From: Parapristionchus giblindavisi
Taxonomy: Eukaryota > Nematoda > Chromadorea > Rhabditida > Diplogasteridae
NCBI GenBank assembly: GCA_943737045.1
Contig: CALSFV010000221.1
Location: forward strand, 930,001 to 994,000
Length of the DNA: 64,000 nt
Reading direction: 5' to 3'
The translations under genes were made by a program, and so were the position numbers. Below the pieces are notes generated by a model. The model was not told where the DNA came from, did no database searches, and saw nothing but the letters and a program-made list of their open reading frames with translations. Positions 22,232-31,502 of this stretch are shown in pieces; position 1 is the stretch's first letter; each line of letters opens with the position of its first letter.

Positions 22232-24610
22232 AAATAATGCCTTGAGCTCTGTTTTGTGGAAATTGGGAAAAAGAACCGTGAAAGTGAAAATTATGATATT
22301 ACTTTCAGCGATCGCTGGAATCGAAAACCTCTTGATCTCATGAGTCGAAGAAATAGAAAAATATGCCGAAAAATCGATTGGAATGATATTCATGTCGATG
22401 AAGATCAAATTAATTCAATCAATATCGATGATGACGTCATCTTCCATGATACTGTAGCTGAAGATCTGAGTGAATTCGTTGTGAGACCACGAATAAAACG
22501 ATCGAATCGAAGAAAGAAGACGTTAAAGAAGTTCATTGATGACGTCATGAAAAAGGGATTCTATCCTCCATCTACATCGTATCAAGATGAACCAATCGAT
22601 GAAGAAGAAGAAGATGATGATTATTATGAAGATGAATCGATTGCCGTATCTAGTCATCCACTTCATTCCATTATCCCTGATCTACCAATCAATATTCCTC
22701 CTCTTCCTGTATTTCCTCACACATGGTTCATTCATGAAAAGAACACTGAAGAGATTCTGGGAACTCCAATGGAATCATGTTTTGTTGTCAAGAAAATCAA
22801 TAATAAAATGTATCTTTACAATGTGGAAAAGTGAGTTTCATAACTTTTTTCTGGATTTTCAAGAAGTAATTGAATAACTTCAGATGTTTCGAATGCTGCC
22901 CTGAAAGCTACCATGATCAGATTATTCCTCCTTCACAATTTTTCACCGATACTTCATTCATTATCCCTGAATCTTGTTCGATCTGTTGTCAGAATCTATC
23001 AGATTCCTCAGAGTATCAGGTACTTTTTTAAAATTTTGATGTTTTTTTATGTACTTTATTATGTACTTTATTGATCATAAATAAGATTTTTGATCAATTG
23101 TAGGGTTGCCAACCGTTTGGGCTTATGTGTGGACACATTTTCTGTACTTCTTGTTGGCTTGAGCATATTTCTTCCTCCATGGTAATGGGAACAGTTCCTG
23201 TTCAGTGCATGGTGAGATTTATACTGAATTTTCGATTTTAATTTAACAAAAAACAGTAGGTCACAATAGTCTGAAAATATGGAATAGTTATTAATATTGT
23301 TGTTGTTTCAGGGTTTCGATTGTTCAATGAAACTTTCCTTCGAAGCATCTTCGGCTATTCTTGACTCTGATTCATTCAAAATGTATTATGATCAATTGAA
23401 AGAGTCCCTAATATCATCAAATGAACTTATCCTTTGTCCTGAATGCAAGAAGTTACACTCCACTACTAGGTAAACATTTTATTTTGTTTATAATGATGAG
23501 AATGTTTTATAATTAAGCGACCGTACCCTTTTGTGTTTATGCGGCACATCAATTTGTACAATTTGTTCATCAATCAATCATCGACCTCTTTCTTGTAATG
23601 CTTTCCAACAATATACACATTACATGGGAAAGAATGGTATGTTTCCATATTCGGATGTTATCAATCAATGTTATATGAAAACCTTAATATTTCCAGGTTT
23701 GAACTTATTTTATTCTTTTACATCAGAAGCTCCTTTCATTCGAGATCTGGTACAGTGTCCTACGTGCAAATCACTTATGCAACGCAGTGAAGGGTCAGCG
23801 ATTTAATCATTCAATTTCGAAAACAAACTTAAAATTTCAGATGCAATCACATGACGTGCAAGTGTGGTGCTCAATTCTGTTATGGCTGTGGAGAAAGATG
23901 GGGATCCGGACATTATAATTGTAATAAACTAATCACCACTGTAAGTTGGTTGCTATTATTTTAAATTTTGAAGCCCATAAATGTTTTCGAAATCAAATAT
24001 ACTCGTTTACTCGTCTTTTTTATTGAAAAGGTGATAACCAAACGCTATGCAAATTTCAATTCCGTTGTTTAGTGTATTATTTAACAAAAAATAATTATCA
24101 TGCTTTAGTCATTTATAATTTCAGTCAGTAGCATTGATTGATGTTCGTTCATCACTGGATTATCCTCTTCTAATTCCTTCTCTTCTCACTCTTTCCATTG
24201 ATGCGAGAATGATTCTATGTGATAGAAAGAAGGGATTAATCAAAAGACTATCAACATTATCACCAAAGATGAGACGAAGAATTGGATTTGTCATTATGCA
24301 GGTACGACTTACACTAATTTAAATACAACATTCTACAGATATGGATATATTTTTTAAATGTATAATAATAATAATCAAAATTCAGCTTTCTCTCCAATTG
24401 GAATTATGTTATCTGAATTCTCGAAGGAACAGAAATTCTCTCTCCGCTGCAAATCTCATCGTAATGGCACTTTCTCGATTCTTCGATACAATGTAAGTCT
24501 ATTCGATAACCTTTTCGTTAAATTAATAATTGATTTTCAGTGACAAAAACCTTTATCAGAAGAGCGTACAACTAATGGACTTCTACAATTCTTTGGCGAT
24601 TTGTAGATAA
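17730..24610 (+). CDS. RBR E3 ubiquitin ligase, gene A (16 exons, 747 aa)
   Basis: Exons: 17730-17867, 17949-18089, 18919-19013, 19182-19274, 19566-19674, 19990-20063, 22309-22830, 22884-23019, 23104-23211, 23312-23469, 23518-23636, 23697-23793, 23841-23940, 24125-24301, 24386-24492, 24541-24610; total 2244 nt, frame intact. Residues 1-390 are a family-specific N region with an acidic stretch. RING1 starts at C422 (CSIC, then [10 protein letters not shown] and CMGFDC). The IBR has CPEC and CGTSICTIC...H...C. RING2 runs CPTC...[17 protein letters not shown] with catalytic Cys 598 and His 600. RBR enzymes accept ubiquitin from an E2 onto that Cys and pass it to substrate. The start is fixed by alignment with five paralogues. 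Introns 2 and 6 are swollen by foldback elements. The acceptor of exon 3 is TTTAAG and that of exon 11 is ATTAAG. AATAAA is at 24698. Closest relative: gene B. Confidence 0.9.
18164..18283. mobile_element. MITE family 3, 120 bp, in intron 2 of gene A
   Basis: The element runs from CACAGCGTTCTCATGAC to CCAGAATACTGTG with CAG-type ends. An almost identical 120-bp copy is at 54438-54557, and a diverged one is near 37205-37300. Its small size and near identity between distant copies suggest recent activity. Confidence 0.8.
18287..18624. mobile_element. GC-rich foldback element with repeated GGGCCC palindromes
   Basis: Ends GAGTTGGCAAT and ATTGCCAACTC enclose a 338-bp inverted repeat. The 14-bp palindrome TTGCGGGCCCGCAA or a one- to two-base variant recurs about eight times on both arms, and GTGCGGTGTAAAATCATTG blocks lie between. 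The loop is a CT-rich tract ending in GGAGAGGAAA. Its composition differs sharply from the AT-rich intron around it. Confidence 0.85.
18816..18846. repeat. CT microsatellite in intron 2 of gene A
   Basis: About fifteen CT units form a pyrimidine tract ending roughly 70 bp before the exon 3 acceptor. It could act as an extended polypyrimidine tract, but this is only positional. Confidence 0.9.
20108..20166. repeat. Partial MITE family 2 copy, cut by the 1.98-kb palindrome
   Basis: The stretch with CTGTTTTGCATTGTTCAGAA and CTTTTATATAT matches the inside of the MITEs at 29461-29740 and 59066-59339. It stops at the palindrome that begins at 20167, which appears to have landed in its TA-rich part. 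Confidence 0.65.
20167..22146. mobile_element. 1.98-kb near-perfect palindrome in intron 6 of gene A
   Basis: Arms of about 970 bp run from GAGACGAATCGC to its complement and meet near 21155. Mirror frames of 108 codons on the two arms are identical, so arm identity is very high through the inner 80 percent; divergence is visible only in the outermost 60 bp. The centre has GGGTTCGAACCCCGG-like motifs resembling tRNA B boxes on both sides. No transposase is recognisable. It sits between TA-rich flanks, the right one a microsatellite. Confidence 0.9.
22147..22229. repeat. AT dinucleotide microsatellite
   Basis: About 41 TA units directly abut the right end of the palindrome and lie about 80 bp before exon 7 of gene A. 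It may be an expanded target site of the palindrome, which was inserted in a TATATA run. Confidence 0.95.
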
Positions 24611-25829
24611 ACAAATACGGATATCGCACCTACTTGTAGATAAACATAGTGATTTATTTATTATTAAGTTATTCGATATGAAATTGTATCAGAATTGAAT
24701 AAATAGTTTCAAACGACATCTTCATCGGCTCGCAATACAACGAATTAACAAAATCACTGGAGTTCTTATCTCCTTGTTATTATTTAAAAACTTTTTAAAA
24801 ATTTTTTTAAAATTTTACTTGTATATATTTTTTCAAGTGAACAAATGGCATTTTTTAGAGAAACCATGATATCATTCCTCTTCAAAACTACCATGTACTG
24901 ATGTCTTTTGAATAATTGATTAACCAACAACATAATAATATTTTTAATATTTTTTTCATTATGATTATAGAAGGACCACAACAAACATCTTTATTCCATT
25001 TGCTGTGAACACATTTATAACATTGCTTGATGAACTAACGAAAGATAACAAAAAAAGAAACTAAAGATAGTAACGAAAAGAAAAGAAAGATGGATACGAA
25101 AAGAAAAAAAGATGGACATCGGTCCTTAATGTCGGTGCTTATGCGGCGAAGAGGTTTTGCCTACGGACTAACGGGGTGGCGGGCAGGGGTAATATCGATC
25201 AGTATCATATTTCCATTGATTGATACATAACCGTGAAACAATGTCAACGGGATCGAATACCCTTCTTTGCCTTCCAGTGGTTGGGTCGGTTAACGTGTTC
25301 ACGGTTGACTACGAATAGAAGAGATCTGCGAAACTGCGGGAGGTTGCGATCATCTGCCTTGAGGAGTGCGAACGAGAGAAGAAAGCACCGACAGAGAAGA
25401 AAAGAAGAGGAAGAGTTTATATAGTTGAATGGAAGAGAGCGGCGAAGGCGAGACGGGTTTGGTGAGGGAGGGCGAGAGTGAGGAAGGGGCGGAGCAAGCG
25501 CGCTGTAGGAGAGAGAGTATTGCGTTGGGTCACAGAGAAGAAGATGAAGAATAGGATGTTGATGACAGCTGTATAGAACATTTTAAATATTATACGTTAA
25601 CAAATCTGTTCCAGTAAATACATACTTGATGACTACAACTAATACACCGTTAAAATATATAGTATGTTTTAGTTATGAATGACACATTAATATGAGGTTG
25701 CAAACAGTACATCCTTTGGTGTTGATCTTTTGTCACTTTTGTCACTCTCACAATCAACCTTTTGAATGGATTCATGATCACATTTCCTCATCGTATCAAT
25801 CTCTACAGAGTTTGCTCTCTCTTATCCAT
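24611..25829. other. Spacer between genes A and B with duplicated upstream DNA
   Basis: The AATAAA of gene A is at 24698. From about 24965 to 25250 the sequence repeats the distal upstream DNA of gene A (16618-16830). A purine-rich GAGAG stretch follows at 25360-25560. I see no gene here; the short frames are low complexity. Confidence 0.6.
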
Positions 25830-25830
25830 A

Positions 25831-25885
25831 GATGAGTCATCACGTGAAAAGTTGTGCAATACACACACCCTTTCACTCTATAAGA
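25831..25885 (+). promoter_or_regulatory. Proximal promoter of gene B: AP-1-like site and TATA box
   Basis: GATGAGTCATCAC with the TGAGTCA core at 25833 is followed by TATAAGA at 25879. The arrangement and surrounding bases (GTTGTGCAATAC, CCTTTCA) match the gene A promoter at 17456-17508. The spacing from TATA to the AG acceptor at 26225 is about 346 bp, or about 228 bp after subtracting the hairpin at 25945-26062, close to the 219 bp in gene A. Confidence 0.6.
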
Positions 25886-25944
25886 CCAGCCTTTCAACCA
25901 TTCCGTGTTCTTTCACCTTTTGTGTCCAGTTCGTATGTGTATTA

Positions 25945-26062
25945 GTAATGCACTGTTGCATTTGCCTTACGTGCCTACGCCGTAACCTCCTCAGTCGCCT
26001 CTCCGGCGCGGCGGAGGGGGTTACGGCGTGGGCACGTAAATCAAATGTAACGATGCATAATG
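25945..26062. repeat. GC-rich hairpin between promoter and start of gene B
   Basis: TTACGTGCCTACGCCGTAACC on the left is mirrored by GGTTACGGCGTGGGCACGTAA on the right around a CTCCGGCGCGGCGG loop. The outer arms extend into AT-rich DNA. It has no counterpart in gene A, so it is probably an insertion. A second, shorter inverted repeat (ATAATACTGGAGTTAA and its complement) lies at about 26070-26155. Confidence 0.8.
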
Positions 26063-26230
26063 ATAATACTGGAGTTAATTATGCCATTTTTGTGAAGGAA
26101 CATAAATATGATCCAATCACTTTACTATAGCTTAACTAACTCCAGTATTATCGTACCATCCCACTATCCAGTTGCATAACTTATCCTTGACCTATGTAAC
26201 AGTGACCCTAATGTTTATTTTACAGTAAAT

Positions 26231-29200
26231 ATGCATGTAGATCGACGTCGATATGGGAATAAAAGGATGAGTATGGGACCATCCATAGTTAGTAAAGAAA
26301 CAGTACAAGAGGATTCGTGTGAGATCTTCTATAATAGAATATTCACCAAAAATAACAGACACGAAAAGGTACGTTATTGAGATTATTCATGGTTCAAATT
26401 GAATTGTTCAAGTTATGGTCTCCTCATGATTTATCGGCATTGGAGAAACAAGATCCATTTGGTATCGATGATTATTTCATGTTATATTCACTTGATAAGA
26501 AGAAAAGATGGATGATTCCTTCTTTGATTCAAGACGAAATTGAGGATCTACAAGTGAGCTTTTGCTTTAGTCTGACACTCTCCACTTTGGCAATGCTCTC
26601 TCGCTTTCTTTGTCTTCGATAGAGCGTTGCCAGAGCGGGGTGTGGCGTTAACCATATCTAATTGTGCTACACCATGAGACAGTGCGGTTATATAAGAATT
26701 TGAAAAGTATGAATTAACGGTAGTGTGACTTTAACAGGATTCATATCTGAATTATCGTGTGTCAGCCAGCATTCACACTCATGATAGAAGTGAAATTCGC
26801 TATAATCACAGAGACATTGAAGTACATCCAACGTAAGATCATCCATCTTTACTTATGTTTAAATTGTAAATTACATTTCAATAATTTAATTTTAAAAATT
26901 TAAAAAATATATCTGCAGGACCTCTTATCATGATGTATCTAGAGATGGAATGACAATCACTGATCGATATGCAAAAGGAAACAGAGCGAGATTGGAGAGG
27001 CTGAAAGACCCGTATCTTTTTTCAATAATAATAAATAAGAATTGTTAAATTTGTTAGCCTTGGTAAATAAGTTCGTATAATTCAGGAAAGGTCAACCACC
27101 TCGATGTGTAAAAGGAAAGGTAGTGAGGCCAAAATTCCGTGAACGATGGGATAAGCCAAATCTTAATCTTCCTGTTGATGAAAATGAAACTTATCAGGTT
27201 TGAATGATTCAAATACATCTTTAGTATATTTTCTTTCAGAAGATTCATGTTCAATATTTTGTGAAATTACACACCGAAAATCCAAGATTGTACAATAAAA
27301 CTAAGATTTATAAGTAAGTTTCATTTATTATTATGAAACTCTTCAATTTACTTTTCGAACGTGATTGATATTATTTAGCTACAATGATAGAAGATACGAA
27401 CATAAGAACAAGCGTCGACTATTTGATAGTGAAGACTTTGATGTCAATGATGATCGCGAGATCAATTCAATCGATATTGATGATGACGTCATCTTCCATG
27501 ATACTGTAGCTGAAAATCTGAATGAATTCGTTCTGAGACCACGAGTAAAACGATCGAATCGACGAAAGGATACAACTAACAATAAGAAGAAGTTTGTTGA
27601 TGAAGTCATGACAAAGGGATTCTATCCTCCATCAACGTCACATGAAGAGGAATCTGAATCTGAGGATGATGGTCATTATGAAGAAGAATCGATTACCGTA
27701 TCTAGTCATCCACTCCATTCCATTATCCCTGATCTACCAATCAATATTCCTCCTCTTCTTGTATTTCCTCACACATGGTTCATTCATGAAAAGAACACTG
27801 AAGATATTCTGGGAACTCCAATGGAATCATGTTTAGTTGTCAAGAAAATCAATGACCAAATGTATCTCTACTCTGTAAAAAAGTAAGTTTTATGACCTAT
27901 TTTTTTCTGAATTTTCAAGAATTCATTGAAAATGTTCAGATGTTTGGAGTGTCATCGTGAATACTCCCACAGTCAGATTATTCCTCCTTCACAATCTGTC
28001 AATAACAGTGAAATCGGAATCAATATCCCTGAAACATGCAACATCTGCTATGAACAAATATCTGTATCTTCTGAGAACCAAGTACGATAAAATCGTTAAT
28101 TTGTTTTAAATACTGAATCTTTTTTGAAGGATACTCATCCGTTCGGCCTTCAATGCGGTCATATCTATTGTGTTTCATGTTGGTTCAATCACATTTCCTA
28201 CTCTCTAACAACTGGAAAAATTCCAGTTCAGTGTATGGTTAGTGAAAGTATTATTTTATAACGACGTAAATGGATATTTTTTTCAGAACAGTGATTGCTC
28301 AGTTACTCTGTCAATCGAAGCATCTTCAGCTCTTCTTGATTCATCATCACTAATAATGTATCATAATCAACTCAAAGCGTCACTATTAGCTGATAACAAA
28401 CTGATTGCTTGTCCACAATGCGAGAAGTTACATTTCTCTACGAGGTATGTGTGCACTATACTCAGTAAAATATTATTTTCTATACTCAAAATTCAGTGAT
28501 CGTTCAATACTTTGTTCATGTGGTATATCAATCTGTACAATTTGTTCATCCATCAATCATCGACCTCTTTCCTGTGATGCATTCCAACAATACAATAAAT
28601 ACATGACATCTAGTGGTTAGTTAATTTATTCCATTAGAAGGCAGTTGGGTTTGCATTTTGTAGTTTTTTCACCCTTAAAGGGAGAGTAACCCCTTTGAAA
28701 AAACAAAGTCCTTAAATTAGACTTTTTTCCCGCTTTAATGAATTCACGGCACGGAAACTCTACCGCAACATACGGTAATAACCTGTGGCCGTATCCATGA
28801 ACGTTGGCAAACCGTTTGCCGGCAAACGTGACGTCACAAGCGTAGGGGGAGGATCTCTGGCAAACGCCTCCGCCTACGCTTGTGACGTCACGTCTGTCGG
28901 CAAACGGTTTGCCGACGTTCATGGATACGGCCACTGAAATCTGATCAATAAAACAAGATTGGTTCGGCTCTGTGTAAATCTAAAGGTAAAGAGAGGATAG
29001 GGAAGGTGTTCCTCTATGTCGATTTGGATAACTGTCCCTTTAATGAATATTTACTCTATATATGGATCTAATATTTCTAGGCCTGAACTCGTTACACTCC
29101 CTCAATGTTCATGTTCCATATGTTGGGGAACTAGTCAAATGCCCCTCGTGTCAGACACTCATGCAAAGGAGCAAAGGGTAAGTATTCAATCAATAATTAG

Positions 29201-30601
29201 TACTCTTAATTGAATCAATTATTCAAATTCGAGTTCTCAGATGTAATCACATGACTTGTGTGTGTGGAGCTCAATTCTGTTACGTATGCGGAAAAAATTG
29301 GGGATCCGGACATTACAATTGTAATAAACAAGTCACAACTGTATGTTAAAAAATATTCTTTGACATTTTTATATGGATTTGTGATATTTTTTATAATGGT
29401 CCTGAAATACATTCATTTTCATACAATATGGCATGAGACATGAATACGGAAATATGTAATATTGACCGTATAAAATATACTTGTTTATTTGGTACGAGAG
29501 TAGCCAACCACTCCCACAAGAGACTTTCTTGTTTTGCATGGTTCAGAAACTATGCCGATCTCTTTTATATATAATATAGCGCGCGGCGAAGGTCAGCCGG
29601 GTTAGAGAGAGGCAGCGGAGAGACAATCGAGAGGCGGGGCGAGATGTAGAAGGCTACATCTCGCTCGCCTCTCGATTGTCACTTCCGTTCGTTAGCACCA
29701 TTTGTCATTTTCTTATGCAAGTACATTTTATACGCACAATAATGAAATATTTTAATAAAAGTTATAATTTCAGTCAATAGTATTGATTGATGTCCGCTCA
29801 TCACTCAGTTATCCACTTCTCATTCCTTCTCTGCTCACTCTTTCTGTTGAAGCAAGAGTACTTTTATTCGATAGAAAGAAAGAATTGATCCAGAGGCTAT
29901 CAAAGCTATCGCCAAAAATGAGACGAAGAGTACAGCAGGCTATCGTAAAGGTACCTCATATTTACCATCTCCATGTTCTTGCTTCTTGAGCTGTGAAAAT
30001 GAAGGATGAAAGTTACGCTACGATATTTTATTTATTTATTTATTTATTTTATTATATTCGCGCAACTCGCTTCAGAATCATGGCAGAGTCGATTTCAACA
30101 CTTCATTGGAATTTCAGCATGCAATGCAACAACAACCAAGTTCTATGATCTCTTAAAATCGATTCTATCATGATTCTGGATAGCCGTGTTGCGCAAATGT
30201 CGTTTTTCGATGTTCAATGAATGTTGCGGAACTTTCATATTCCGAAAAAAAATTTAAAATTATCGAAACAGGGGAGAGTTGGCATGGCAATTTGAATTTA
30301 AATGTTATTCAGCTTTCATTCCAATTGGAGTTATGCTATTTGGATTCGAGAAGGAATAGAACATCGTATTCAACAGCAAGACTGATTGAATTCATTCTTC
30401 ATCGATACTTTAATACATTGTAAGCACATTTTCACATATATTAAAAATCTTCAACAATTTCAAAAATTTTGATGAATGACCAAAAATATTTAACTATCAA
30501 TTTGTTTCAGGGATAAAAATCTCGAAGAGAAAAACAGACAATTATTGGAGATTAATGAATCTTTCACGATTAATGCACATTGCTTCATGAAATTGCAATG
30601 A
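26231..30601 (+). CDS. RBR E3 ubiquitin ligase, gene B (16 exons, 751 aa)
   Basis: Exons: 26231-26368, 26413-26553, 26738-26832, 26919-27011, 27086-27197, 27240-27313, 27379-27882, 27940-28081, 28130-28237, 28287-28444, 28497-28615, 29081-29177, 29241-29340, 29774-29950, 30313-30419, 30511-30601; total 2256 nt, frame intact. RING1 begins at C419 (CNIC, CGHIYCVSCW, CMNSDC). The IBR has CPQC and CGISICTIC. RING2 has CPSC and GCNHMTCVCGAQFCYVC with catalytic Cys 595 and His 597. An acidic stretch lies in exon 7, which also holds the conserved [12 protein letters not shown] block. The ATG follows a TTTTACAG acceptor by 5 nt. AATAAA is at 30626. Intron 2 holds a MITE family 1 copy, intron 11 a 150-bp palindrome and intron 13 a MITE family 2 copy. 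Its last exon is longer than in the other five. Closest to gene A. Confidence 0.92.
26571..26650. repeat. Palindromic MITE family 1 copy in intron 2 of gene B
   Basis: The stretch CTCTCTCGCTTTCTTTG and the partial mirror CGATAGAGCG, flanked by CTCTCCACTTTGG and CCAGAGCGGGG, identify the family. It starts about 18 bp after the exon 2 donor. Confidence 0.75.
28785..28934. mobile_element. 150-bp palindromic MITE in intron 11 of gene B
   Basis: Ends GTGGCCGTATCCATGAACGT and the exact complement enclose two near-perfect arms with GTGACGTCACAAGCGTAGG against its mirror. The loop is about 20 bp. It contains palindromic TGACGTCA (the CRE/ATF core) on both arms. It lies inside intron 11 (28616-29080), away from the splice sites. 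Confidence 0.85.
29461..29740. mobile_element. MITE family 2, 280 bp, in intron 13 of gene B
   Basis: Ends ATTGACCGTATAAAATATAC and GTACATTTTATACGCACAAT form a 23-bp imperfect terminal inverted repeat. An internal hairpin reads GCGAGATGTAGAAGGCTACATCTCGC. A full copy in the opposite orientation is at 59066-59339 in intron 3 of gene F, and a fragment is in gene A intron 6. Confidence 0.85.
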
Positions 30602-31502
30602 AATAATATTATTGGAGCACGAATGAATAAATTGTTTTAAAGGCAGTGATGTTGATGTTATGGCGGTCCTTGGGCATTACATGAAAGGAGGCACATTTTC
30701 CAATATCTTAAAAAGAAAAGAAAAATGTTTCGGTATAGATGAAGTAAGGTGGGGATCAGCGGATGGTCATGCAATGCTCTTATGCACACCAGGTGATATG
30801 CAAGAAGTCTTTAGCGAAGTAGAAAAACACTCACTACTCAATTAAATACCAAATACTAATAGGTATTTTCAATATTCAAAAAGCGTTTATTACCTGCGAT
30901 ATCAAGATGATCCATTCATGATTCTAGCGACCAATAAGCTGAACCAAGAAATATTATGCGGTAGAATAATGTCGAATAACTTTTACCATCTTTCTTTCGT
31001 CACAGTTTTTCTTCGCGCATTCGCGGGTCTCCACCAAATGTATGATGGTAGCAATATATTGTATTACATATGCGATATATCGCATATTATTCTCAAGACA
31101 CCTTCTTCACAATTTTTCGTAATACCATTTCTATTTGAATAAGAAAGCAACGTCGAAGGGAGATATGGGAGGGGAATGTTGTCATGGACCTTCAAACCAC
31201 TATTGAATTCCTTTCTTCTCTTTCACTTTGGTTATTTCACCTTCTCCTCGTTTCTCGGCTTTATAAAAGACAAAAATGTAATCTAAATAAAGACTAATTT
31301 GTTAATATGCAAGTATATGAAAATTAGTCGATATAAAAAAAAATCGTTCGCTAAGAATATTTTGTCCTCTATTTTAGTAGTTTTCATGGCTTTTCATGGC
31401 GCAGTGTAGTAAGCTGGAAAGCTATAATTTTTCGTTGAAATAAAAAAAAAACCATAATGTGAGCGAAAAAAACGCCGATAACTATATGTAATTTGTTGAG
31501 CT
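30602..31502. other. Spacer between genes B and C
   Basis: This holds the gene B polyadenylation signal, an unrecognised small ORF, a diverged copy of repeat family R at about 30915-31045 and a TATA-like TTTATAAAAG at about 31260. No AP-1-like site like those of genes A and B is present, in keeping with gene C belonging to the other subfamily. Confidence 0.5.
30660..30845 (+). CDS. Unrecognised small ORF, possible gene fragment
   Basis: A 61-codon frame starts MAVLGHYMKGGTFSNILKRK and ends with FSEVEKHSLLN. It is open for about 7 codons further upstream. Its composition is more protein-like than the surrounding AT-rich DNA (Gly, Asp and Trp content, no low complexity). I do not recognise the family. 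It could be a fragment of a larger gene or of a transposon, 60 bp beyond the end of gene B. Confidence 0.25.
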   Translation: MAVLGHYMKGGTFSNILKRKEKCFGIDEVRWGSADGHAMLLCTPGDMQEVFSEVEKHSLLN

